The notes under the pieces were generated by a model. It was given only the letters and a program-made list of their open reading frames with translations. It did not search any database and was not told where the DNA came from. Both the position numbers and the translations under genes were made by a program. From Candidatus Nanopelagicaceae bacterium (lineage in GTDB: Bacteria; Actinomycetota; Actinomycetes; Nanopelagicales; Nanopelagicaceae), in contig CANLHC010000007.1 of the NCBI GenBank assembly GCA_947490625.1, forward strand, positions 1-17,231: a DNA stretch of 17,231 nucleotides, written 5' to 3'. Shown piece by piece: positions 1 through 6,323 of this stretch. How positions within the stretch are numbered: position 1 is the first letter of the stretch; each line of letters begins with the position of its first letter.

Positions 1-1191
1 AAAGAGAAAATCCCAGTCGTTGCCTTCGGTGCTGGCTCATCTCTTGAAGGACACGTGTTGCCGTTATTTGGTGGAGTCTCACTAGATCTGACCGATATGA
101 ACAAAATTATTGATATCCGCAGCGATGATTTATTAGTGCGCGTACAGCCGGGCGTACATCGCATGGCGCTCAATAAAAAGTTAGCTGACTCTGGTCTGTT
201 TTTCTCTGTCGATCCTGGCGCCGATGCCACATTGGGCGGCATGGCTTCAACCGGTGCCGCAGGAACAACCACCGTTCGCTACGGATCTATGCGCGAGAAT
301 GTTTTAGCACTGACAGCCGTTCTAGCTGATGGCACAATCATTCGAACTGGCCGTGAGACGAGAAAACTATCTGCCGGCTATGACTTAACGAGATTGCTCG
401 TGGGTTCAGAGGGCACTCTTGCGGTAATCACTGAATTAACGCTTCGAGTATTTGGTATTCCCGAGAAAATGGCAGCGGCAATTGTGCGCTTTCCTACACT
501 TGCAGAAGGTGTCAGTGCGGCAACTGCAATTGTGCGAACCGGAATATCGATTGCTCGCTGTGAATTCTTAGATGCCCAGAGCATTAAAAATGTGAATGCT
601 CATGATGGTTTAACGCTGACTGAAGCTCCAACGTTGTTCTTTGAATTCCACGGCAGCCCACAAGGTGTGCAAGAAGATGCATCCTCTGTCAAAGAGATTG
701 TTGCCGAGTTTGGTGGAAGTGAGTTTGAGTGGACTACCGACGAGGATGCTCGCCGCAAATTATGGCAAGCTCGACACAATGCATACTGGGCTAGCATTGC
801 GGCTAATCCCGGAAAACGAGCGGTGAGCACTGATGCTGCTGTTCCATTGTCAAAACTAGCTGATGCGGTGATGGTTGCCGATCAAGTCCTGGCTAAATAT
901 AAGTATCCCTATTCAATATTGGGACACGTTGCCGATGGAAACTTCCACTGCGGGATCATCATCGATCCTAATAAACCAGAGGAGCTCGAAGAGGTCCGAC
1001 ACATCACTCATGAGATCACGATGCGGATTATTGAGATGGGTGGAACATGCACAGGTGAGCATGGAATCGGCTCCGGAAAAATTGATGCCTTAGTTGCAGA
1101 GACAGGCGCTGCGGCGGTGGGTGTTATGAAGTCAATCAAATTAACACTTGATCCAAATAATATTTTGAATCCAGGCAAAGTATTTAACTAA
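1..1191 (+). CDS. FAD-linked oxidase, D-lactate/glycolate dehydrogenase type (5' truncated)
   Basis: The reading frame is open from base 1, so the N-terminus lies upstream; 396 residues are visible, and the family is usually about 450-470. The N-terminal part is the PCMH-type FAD-binding domain (FAD_binding_4): the nucleotide loop GAGSSLEGH is at visible residues 10-18, followed by DPGADATLGGMASTGAAG and a GSEGTLAVITE segment. The C-terminal part is an FAD-oxidase_C domain with HVADGNFH (His309, His316) and GEHGIG (Glu353, His354), the usual metal/substrate site. The stretch around RHNAYWA and STDAAVP resembles cytochrome-type D-lactate dehydrogenase (Dld/LDHD) more than other branches. Such enzymes oxidise D-2-hydroxy acids and pass electrons to the respiratory chain or an electron carrier. 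Next to sugar-acid genes it may oxidise lactate released by the pathway (inference). Glycolate or another 2-hydroxy acid is the alternative substrate. It ends 59 bp before the dgoD-like gene. Confidence 0.88.
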   Translation, partial: KEKIPVVAFGAGSSLEGHVLPLFGGVSLDLTDMNKIIDIRSDDLLVRVQPGVHRMALNKKLADSGLFFSVDPGADATLGGMASTGAAGTTTVRYGSMRENVLALTAVLADGTIIRTGRETRKLSAGYDLTRLLVGSEGTLAVITELTLRVFGIPEKMAAAIVRFPTLAEGVSAATAIVRTGISIARCEFLDAQSIKNVNAHDGLTLTEAPTLFFEFHGSPQGVQEDASSVKEIVAEFGGSEFEWTTDEDARRKLWQARHNAYWASIAANPGKRAVSTDAAVPLSKLADAVMVADQVLAKYKYPYSILGHVADGNFHCGIIIDPNKPEELEEVRHITHEITMRIIEMGGTCTGEHGIGSGKIDALVAETGAAAVGVMKSIKLTLDPNNILNPGKVFN

Positions 1192-1239
1192 CCTCACTTG
1201 ATTAAGGCAAAGAGCGAGAATAGGCTTTGCGTAATCCGT

Positions 1240-1245
1240 AGGAGG
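1240..1245 (+). promoter_or_regulatory. Ribosome binding site fixing the GTG start of the dgoD-like gene
   Basis: A perfect AGGAGG lies 5 nt before the GTG at 1251. It is the strongest Shine-Dalgarno sequence I see in the window. It supports GTG initiation at 1251, giving a protein beginning MIVTKFEVF, which matches the usual N-terminal strand of the family. Confidence 0.85.
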
Positions 1246-1250
1246 CCATT

Positions 1251-2456
1251 GTGATCGTTACCAAGTTCGAAGTCTTTTTCCTTGCACCACGTTGGGTCTT
1301 TCTTAAGATAGAGACTGACGAAGGAATTTCTGGCTGGGGCGAACCAGTACTTGAGGGCAGAGCCCATACTGTTGCAGCTGCTGTGAATGAATTGATGCTC
1401 GATGTAGTGGGCAAAAATCCTTTTGAAATCGAGCGTCTCTGGCAACGGATGAAGAAAGGTTCCTTCTATCGCGGTGGTGCGATTATGGACTCTGCGCTTT
1501 CTGGAATTGATCAAGCGCTCTGGGACATTAAGGGAAAAGCGCTCGGGGTTCCTGTCTATCAACTATTAGGCGGACAGGTTCGTGATCGTGTGCGGATTTA
1601 CGGACATATTGGTGGAGCCGGTAGCGAGGATGGCCACACTCATGCCCCTGTAAGTACTGATATTAAAGAGCTTTTAGCCAGTGCCGATGCGCAAATGGCG
1701 CGCGGATTGACTGCACTTAAGTTTTGTCCAGCAGATGGGCTAGAGCACATTGATACTCCGGAAGAGCTAAAAAACATTGTTGCCCGCGTTACCGCAGTGC
1801 GGGAGCATGTCGGTGATGCGATTGATATCGCACTTGATTTCCATGGCCGCTTTAGTTTGGCGATGGCGCGTCGAGTATTTCCATATCTTGAACCACTGAA
1901 CTTGTTATTTATCGAAGAGCCGGTTCTCCCAGAGTTTACGGATCGATTTGAATTGATTGTCTCTTCTACCTCTACACCTATTGCAACTGGAGAACGCCTC
2001 TTTGATCGCAAGGATTTCAAGGATGTCCTTCGCACCGGAATTGCAGTGGCCCAGCCTGACTTGAGCCATGCCGGGGGTATTTCTGAATGCCGTCGTATTG
2101 CATCGATGGCAGAGGTGTATGACGTTTCGATGGCACCGCATTGCCCACTTGGGCCAATTGCCCTGGCTGCCTGCTTACAGCTTGACTTTGCCACACCTAA
2201 TTTCCTTATTCAAGAGCAAGTACTTGGTCTTGGCCGCGGAGATGCCGGATCTCGTATAGATATGTATAACTCTGCCCTGAAATATCTAGTGGATCTCTCT
2301 GTCTTTGATGCCCCAAATGGATACATCGAGTTGATGACCAAACCTGGACTCGGAATTGAGGTCGACGAAGCGGCTGTTCGCAAGGCGGCTGAAGATGGGT
2401 ATCGCTGGCGCGCACCGTTGTGGACGCATAAAGATGGATCGCATGCGGAATGGTAG
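1251..2456 (+). CDS. dgoD: D-galactonate dehydratase-like enolase-superfamily enzyme
   Basis: The 401-residue protein closely resembles E. coli DgoD over its whole length, compared from memory. Shared signatures include PRWVFLKIETDEG near the N-terminus, the barrel segments QPDLSHAGGI and APHCPLGPIALAACL, and a C-terminus ending in HAEW. The mandelate-racemase-subgroup site is intact. Asp196, Glu222 (in FIEEP) and Glu248 (in TGERL) are the Mg2+ ligands; His198 two residues after Asp196 and His297 are the acid/base residues. DgoD dehydrates D-galactonate to 2-keto-3-deoxy-D-galactonate in the cytoplasm. A short insertion rich in Asp, His and Ser near residues 125-140 is not in E. coli DgoD. 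Because a mutarotase follows and no KDGal kinase or aldolase is present, the physiological substrate could instead be a related acid such as D-fuconate (6-deoxy-D-galactonate); this is inference. Confidence 0.87.
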   Translation: MIVTKFEVFFLAPRWVFLKIETDEGISGWGEPVLEGRAHTVAAAVNELMLDVVGKNPFEIERLWQRMKKGSFYRGGAIMDSALSGIDQALWDIKGKALGVPVYQLLGGQVRDRVRIYGHIGGAGSEDGHTHAPVSTDIKELLASADAQMARGLTALKFCPADGLEHIDTPEELKNIVARVTAVREHVGDAIDIALDFHGRFSLAMARRVFPYLEPLNLLFIEEPVLPEFTDRFELIVSSTSTPIATGERLFDRKDFKDVLRTGIAVAQPDLSHAGGISECRRIASMAEVYDVSMAPHCPLGPIALAACLQLDFATPNFLIQEQVLGLGRGDAGSRIDMYNSALKYLVDLSVFDAPNGYIELMTKPGLGIEVDEAAVRKAAEDGYRWRAPLWTHKDGSHAEW

Positions 2457-2542
2457 AAGCGAAGCGCTACCTGAAGCATTGTCGCGCGAAAAGATTTATG
2501 TTATTTTGAAAGCACGCCAAAGCTACGTGAAGGAGTTCGCGC

Positions 2543-2887
2543 ATGGATAGAATTTGTTGGACGCTACGAGTACATCCCGATCGAGTAAATGATTATCGAG
2601 AGAGCCACGCAACTATCCCTGATTACTATCGTCAGGCGCTCAGCGATGCGGGATGGAAGAACTACTCGATCTACTTAATGCCAGACGGTCTCGTTATTGG
2701 CTATGTAGAGTCCGAAAATTGGGATGAATCCCGCAAAATCATGTGGGCCCGCAAGGATGTGCACGAGCGCTACAGCGCTGAAATCGGCGACAAAATGAAG
2801 GGTGCCTTTATCTGGCCACCTGAGGGTCCTCCAACCGATGCCCTACAAATGCACCCATGTGAAGAGCTCGTCTTCCGTCTCGATTAG
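2543..2887 (+). CDS. rhaM: L-rhamnose mutarotase family protein (RhaM-like)
   Basis: This 114-residue protein fits the RhaM family (DUF718, dimeric alpha-beta barrel, about 104 residues in E. coli). It aligns without gaps to E. coli RhaM through the first 45 residues and keeps the key His22 and Tyr41, within NYSIYL. The C-terminal EELVFRLD matches the family's usual ending. RhaM interconverts the alpha and beta pyranose anomers of L-rhamnose; relatives in oxidative L-fucose clusters act on fucose. The paired Trp of E. coli RhaM (RWWKYM) is replaced by Tyr-Ser here, so the sugar specificity may differ. The ATG at 2543 is preceded by GAAGGAG at 2529-2535. It lies 86 bp after the dgoD-like gene and is the last gene before a terminator. 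The presence of a mutarotase implies that the pathway starts from a free reducing sugar, not only a sugar acid. Confidence 0.85.
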   Translation: MDRICWTLRVHPDRVNDYRESHATIPDYYRQALSDAGWKNYSIYLMPDGLVIGYVESENWDESRKIMWARKDVHERYSAEIGDKMKGAFIWPPEGPPTDALQMHPCEELVFRLD

Positions 2888-2892
2888 CCCTG

Positions 2893-2916
2893 AAAGCCGA
2901 TGAAATTCGGCTTTTT
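2893..2916 (+). terminator. Rho-independent terminator after the mutarotase gene
   Basis: AAAGCCGA (2893-2900) pairs perfectly with TCGGCTTT (2907-2914) around a 6-nt loop. The 3' arm runs into a five-T tract (2912-2916). It begins 5 bp after the mutarotase stop codon, so it closes the upstream transcription unit and separates it from the transporter operon. Confidence 0.85.
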
Positions 2917-2941
2917 GCCCGCGATAACATTTTGAGATCTT

Positions 2942-2955
2942 TTCAGATATCTGAA
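2942..2955. promoter_or_regulatory. Candidate operator: 14-bp perfect palindrome
   Basis: TTCAGAT followed directly by ATCTGAA is a perfect dyad in the only sizeable regulatory gap of the window. It sits 30 bp upstream of the proposed -35 element of the binding-protein gene. An upstream position suggests an activator site or a distal repressor site. No regulator gene is in the window, and the palindrome does not clearly match a family consensus I can name. Confidence 0.4.
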
Positions 2956-2985
2956 TTTATAACAAAAATAAATCATCACTCTTCA

Positions 2986-3015
2986 TTGACCTACTCGTTC
3001 GTAACTCTTTAGGAT
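2986..3015 (+). promoter_or_regulatory. Putative sigma70-type promoter of the transporter/catabolic operon
   Basis: TTGACC (2986-2991) and TAGGAT (3010-3015) are separated by 18 bp and match the -35 and -10 consensus at 5/6 and 4/6 positions. The pair lies 60-90 bp upstream of the binding-protein start and downstream of a terminator, where a promoter is needed. The -10 box touches an 8-bp palindrome TGACGTCA (3015-3022). Confidence 0.5.
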
Positions 3016-3064
3016 GACGTCAAAGTTCGCAGTTGAGAATTTTTACATCACGTAACCCAAGAAA

Positions 3065-3070
3065 TGAGGA
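3065..3070 (+). promoter_or_regulatory. Ribosome binding site favouring the ATG at 3076
   Basis: TGAGGA ends 5 nt before the ATG at 3076. The earlier in-frame ATG at 3064 has no purine-rich sequence at a useful distance, because this site overlaps it. Start 3076 also gives a classic signal peptide beginning MKS. Confidence 0.65.
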
Positions 3071-3075
3071 TATTG

Positions 3076-4425
3076 ATGAAGAGCTTTACATCAAGTAAAA
3101 AACTTCGCGTTAGTTTAGTTGCGGGGTTTGTTTCACTCTCCTTAGCTACCGTTGGACTCCAAAACGCAAACGCTGTTACCGAGTTGCGCTTTGCAGCACT
3201 TGCTGGAATTGATGGAAACTTCAAGCCAGTAATCGAACAATGGAACAAGGAAAACCCAGACATCCAAGTTAAAGTTGAAACACTTCCTGCAGGTATTCCA
3301 GAAATCGTTAAGAGTTTGGCAGCATCAGCGCTAGCTGGAAACTCGCCAGATATCATTAACAATCTAGATACCTATGCAGATCAACTAGCAGATGTCGGAT
3401 TCACTGAAGATCTCACAAAGTATTTCGGAACCGGTCCTGGTGCACTCAAGCGTGCTAACTTCAACCAGGCATTCCTAAGTTCATATGTCCCAATTAACCT
3501 TCCAAAGCAGGTTCATGGACTTCCAATTGCAGCAGATGCAACAGTCATCTTCTACAACAAGACCCTCTTTAAGAAGGCTGGAGTCGCAGCACCTAAGGAT
3601 GGATGGACATACGATCAATACCTCAAGACTTGCGATGCAATGTCTAAGTGGGGCGCAAAGCAGAAGCCACAGGTATGGGGATCTTCTGGCGGACCTGGTG
3701 GAGGAAGCAAGTCCATCTGGCAAGCTCAGTACAACCCATTCCTACGCTCAGTAGGTGCTTACACCTATGATCGCAATACAAATACTTCAAAGATTGCAGC
3801 ACCAGAGGCGATCGAAGCATGGAAGCAGCTTGTAAAGCCATGGCAGAGCGGATGTATTCCTAAGTACAGCATCTCTGCAGGTAAGACTCCTCCAAGTTTC
3901 CAAGGTGGACAGTACGCAATGGAAACTTCCGTTCGCGCACTTCTTCCTACTTACAAGGCTGGTCTAGCTGAGAAGAAGATGGAATGGGATGTTGTCGATA
4001 TGCCAACAATTCCGGGCAAGGTCTCCAAGTACATCGTTGGTGGCGGAAGCTACGGTCTTGGTATGGCTGCAACTTCAAAGAACAAGGCAGCTGCTTGGAA
4101 GTTTATCGATTGGTTCTACACCACTAAGAATGGTGGAATCAATACACTTCAGGCTAGCGGTTCACTAGTTCCTCCAACTGATGCAGGTATTGCAAGCGGT
4201 GACTGGCGTAAGGTTGCAGCTCCCCCTGCAAACGTGAACGCATTTGGCCGTGCAATCAAGAACTCATTTATTGCTCCAAAGCTTCCAGGTCAAGCTGGAA
4301 CAGTTCTTGATACTGTAATCGCAGATGCTCTTGCTGAAATTCTTCTTAAGAATGTTTCAGTTGAGGCAGCCTTTAAGAAAGCCGAAGCGAAGGTAACTAC
4401 GGCAATCAAGAAGGAACTTGAGTAA
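3076..4425 (+). CDS. ABC transporter extracellular sugar-binding protein (family 1, CUT1 type)
   Basis: This is a 449-residue secreted solute-binding protein. Residues 1-33 form a signal peptide: basic MKSFTSSKKLR, a hydrophobic core near residues 12-28, and an ANA cleavage site before VTELRF. The mature part has family-1 (MalE/UgpB-like) features: opening VTELRFAAL, EQWNKENPDIQVKVETLP, a NSPDIINNLDTYA lobe segment, and PIAADATVIFYNKTLFKKAG. Two cysteines, 186 and 260, could form a disulfide. There is no lipobox cysteine, so the protein seems not to be a lipoprotein. Lysine is encoded mostly by AAG in the mature part, unlike the neighbouring enzymes, which suggests selection for high expression. 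The protein captures the sugar and delivers it to the two downstream permeases. The exact ligand cannot be read from sequence; a deoxyhexose or sugar acid is inferred from context. An in-frame ATG at 3064 would add four residues. Confidence 0.9.
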   Translation: MKSFTSSKKLRVSLVAGFVSLSLATVGLQNANAVTELRFAALAGIDGNFKPVIEQWNKENPDIQVKVETLPAGIPEIVKSLAASALAGNSPDIINNLDTYADQLADVGFTEDLTKYFGTGPGALKRANFNQAFLSSYVPINLPKQVHGLPIAADATVIFYNKTLFKKAGVAAPKDGWTYDQYLKTCDAMSKWGAKQKPQVWGSSGGPGGGSKSIWQAQYNPFLRSVGAYTYDRNTNTSKIAAPEAIEAWKQLVKPWQSGCIPKYSISAGKTPPSFQGGQYAMETSVRALLPTYKAGLAEKKMEWDVVDMPTIPGKVSKYIVGGGSYGLGMAATSKNKAAAWKFIDWFYTTKNGGINTLQASGSLVPPTDAGIASGDWRKVAAPPANVNAFGRAIKNSFIAPKLPGQAGTVLDTVIADALAEILLKNVSVEAAFKKAEAKVTTAIKKELE

Positions 4426-4444
4426 AAAGTAGATAAGTAAGTAT

Positions 4445-4490
4445 GTGATTTGGTGGCGTTCGTTTATGAACGCCACCAAATCACTCTTTT
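4445..4490 (+). terminator. Strong hairpin between binding-protein and permease genes (attenuator or mRNA stabiliser)
   Basis: The arm GTGATTTGGTGGCGTTC (4445-4461) pairs perfectly with GAACGCCACCAAATCAC (4468-4484) around a 6-nt loop, and TCTTTT follows. The 17-bp stem begins 19 bp after the binding-protein stop. Partial termination, or 3'-end protection of the upstream mRNA, would give more binding protein than permease, as is known for other ABC operons. No convincing promoter lies between it and the permease, so read-through is expected. Confidence 0.8.
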
Positions 4491-4530
4491 AAGTCACTCC
4501 ATCGATTAATAAGCAAAGCGGGTAGGCAGA

Positions 4531-5463
4531 ATGCAGAGCGTGGCTACAACACCAAAACCCGAAAAGGTCCTGGTTGCTGGAAAGAAGAAGCTGAAGCGTA
4601 ATGATCGCTTCTGGGTATTTATCTTTGTTACTCCAAACTTGGTGATGTACTCACTCTTCATTTTGATTCCTTCGGCAGCAGGAGTTCTCTTAAGTTTCTG
4701 TGAATGGAATATTCTTGGCCCGATCAGCTGGGTTGGTTTAGATAATTACAAACGATTATTCGACGATGAGTTGCTGATACCAGCATTTGTTAGGACCTTT
4801 AAATTTGTCGCACTTGGAGTACTACCAACTGTATTCGGTGGTTTCTTAGTTGCTGTTCTGCTCAATTGGAAAGTTAAAGGCATTGGCGTCTTTCGCGCGA
4901 TGTTCTTTTTGCCGCTCACGATCTCTAGCGCTGTTGCCGGAATCGCGTGGTCTAGCATCTTCAATCCGGAAGCCGGTTGGATCAATCGAATTCTTGATAT
5001 GGTTGGTATCACGGGACCAGAGTGGCTATCGAGCTTTACCTGGGCCCTTCCATCAGTAACCATCATCGTTATCTGGCTCTCGCTGCCGCTAGTCATCATT
5101 CTCTACTTAGCTGGCTTACAACGAATTTCACCTGAAGTTATGGAGGCTGCAGCTTTGGATGGTGCCAACGTGTGGCAGCGTCTATGGCAGGTAATTTTCC
5201 CTTGTGTTTCTGCAACAACCACCCTCGTAGTCGCAATCGAGATTCTTGCCTTCCTCTCTGCGCCATTTGAGATTTCGTTACTCATGGTTCAGGGTGGGCC
5301 ACTAGATTCCACAACATCGCTGGCCTACTACGCGTACAAGGTCGCCTTTGAACAATTTGAAATCGGCTACTCTGCTGCGTTAGTGATGCTTCAGTTCTTC
5401 GTGCTGATGAGCATTGTCGTGCCAATCGCTCTCGTTCGTAAATACCGAAAGGCTAAAGGTTAA
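4531..5463 (+). CDS. ABC sugar transporter permease, MalF/UgpA-like
   Basis: The 310-residue inner-membrane protein has a basic cytoplasmic N-terminus (residues 8-26) and six predicted membrane segments, the first near residues 27-56. The binding-protein-dependent transport motif (EAA loop) is at residues 205-211 (EAAALDG), followed by a conserved hydrophobic-Phe-Pro at about residue 224. This loop docks on the ATPase. The protein pairs with the next permease to form the channel for the sugar delivered by the binding protein. The Shine-Dalgarno sequence is weak (GGTAGG about 7 nt before the ATG), which would fit lower expression than the binding protein. The gene starts 40 bp after the intergenic hairpin and ends 2 bp before the next gene. 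Confidence 0.9.
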   Translation: MQSVATTPKPEKVLVAGKKKLKRNDRFWVFIFVTPNLVMYSLFILIPSAAGVLLSFCEWNILGPISWVGLDNYKRLFDDELLIPAFVRTFKFVALGVLPTVFGGFLVAVLLNWKVKGIGVFRAMFFLPLTISSAVAGIAWSSIFNPEAGWINRILDMVGITGPEWLSSFTWALPSVTIIVIWLSLPLVIILYLAGLQRISPEVMEAAALDGANVWQRLWQVIFPCVSATTTLVVAIEILAFLSAPFEISLLMVQGGPLDSTTSLAYYAYKVAFEQFEIGYSAALVMLQFFVLMSIVVPIALVRKYRKAKG

Positions 5464-5465
5464 TA

Positions 5466-6323
5466 ATGGCCAATTCAATCCTCTTCACACGTAGGCGTTC
5501 AGTAAATACGCTGCGCTACTCCGTAATTGTCTTGCTCGCCCTTCTCTTTATATTTCCACTTCTCTATCTGGTATCCGGCTCTTTAATGACCCTCGAGGCA
5601 GTTTCTGTCTATCCTCCTAAATTGCTACCTCCATCATTAAATTGGCAGAATTTTGCCGATGCTCTCGTGGTAATGACTCCTCGGATATTTTTAAATACCC
5701 TATTCTTCACATTCGGCATTTTGTTCCTGCAGATGATCATCTCCTTTACTGCTGGATTTGCTCTTGCCAAAATGCCATTTAAATACGCCGCCTTGGTCGT
5801 TGGAGTTCTCGCAGTTCCTGTATTTCTTCCAACAAATATCTCAATCATCCCTCTCTACTTAGTGACGTTTAAATTGCATTTGCTCAATACCTGGGGTGGA
5901 ATGATCTTGCCAATCGTGGGATCAACAGCTTTCGGTACCTTGTTGTTCCGTCAGTTTATGGTCAACTTTCCTGATGGCCTGATTGACGCTGCACGTATGG
6001 ATGGTGCCAGCTGGCCACGAGTTCTCTTAAGAATTGTTCTCCCCCTTGCACGTCCTCCTATCGCTTCTTACTCGGCAATCACATTCCTTACCGCGTGGAA
6101 TATGTATATCTGGCCGCTGATGATCGGAAACACCGATGAACTTCGTGTCGCTACTGTTCAACTAGCGCCATTGATCGGAGGTGGAGTCGGCTTCTACGGC
6201 AAAGTTGGTCCGAACGTCACATATGCAGCGGCTCTTTTGAGTGCACTTCCAGTTGTACTTTTCTTCCTGTGGGCGCAACGTTGGTTTATCAATGCGATTG
6301 CAGGGAGTGGTAATGACGCATAA
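5466..6323 (+). CDS. ABC sugar transporter permease, MalG/UgpE-like
   Basis: The 285-residue membrane protein has the usual length for this family and about six membrane segments; the first follows a short basic N-terminus (FTRRRSVNTLR). The EAA loop reads DAARMDGA starting at residue 174; Asp in the first position is a common variant. The C-terminal half contains the WNMYIWPLMI segment typical of CUT1 inner permeases. It starts 2 bp after the first permease stop, so the two are probably translationally coupled and form a heterodimer. Its last 11 bp overlap the start of the Gfo/Idh/MocA gene. No ATP-binding subunit follows; a shared MsmK/UgpC-type ATPase encoded elsewhere is likely (inference). 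Confidence 0.9.
   Translation: MANSILFTRRRSVNTLRYSVIVLLALLFIFPLLYLVSGSLMTLEAVSVYPPKLLPPSLNWQNFADALVVMTPRIFLNTLFFTFGILFLQMIISFTAGFALAKMPFKYAALVVGVLAVPVFLPTNISIIPLYLVTFKLHLLNTWGGMILPIVGSTAFGTLLFRQFMVNFPDGLIDAARMDGASWPRVLLRIVLPLARPPIASYSAITFLTAWNMYIWPLMIGNTDELRVATVQLAPLIGGGVGFYGKVGPNVTYAAALLSALPVVLFFLWAQRWFINAIAGSGNDA
6302..6307 (+). promoter_or_regulatory. Ribosome binding site fixing the start of the Gfo/Idh/MocA gene
   Basis: AGGGAG inside the 3' end of the permease gene is 5 nt before the ATG at 6313. It supports starting the dehydrogenase at MTHKLGVAIVG. An in-frame ATG at 6241 would put 24 extra residues in front of the Rossmann strand. Confidence 0.75.

Noticed and set aside
1198..1226. 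TTGATT-17 bp-TAGGCT as a promoter for the dgoD-like gene
   Set aside because: The -10 box matches at only 3/6 positions and the gap to the preceding gene is just 59 bp; co-transcription from upstream is as likely.
1207..1230. GCAAAG/CTTTGC inverted repeat before the dgoD-like gene
   Set aside because: The 6-bp stem with a 12-nt loop is weak and has no T-tract; it could arise by chance.
1640..2194. Minus-strand reading frame of 184 codons inside the dgoD-like gene
   Set aside because: Antisense shadow of a conserved gene, with low-complexity Ser/Arg/Lys-rich translation and no ribosome binding site noted.
6241..6312. Longer N-terminus for the Gfo/Idh/MocA protein starting at 6241
   Set aside because: It lies wholly inside the permease gene and puts 24 residues before the Rossmann strand; AGGGAG and ATG at 6313 fit the family far better.
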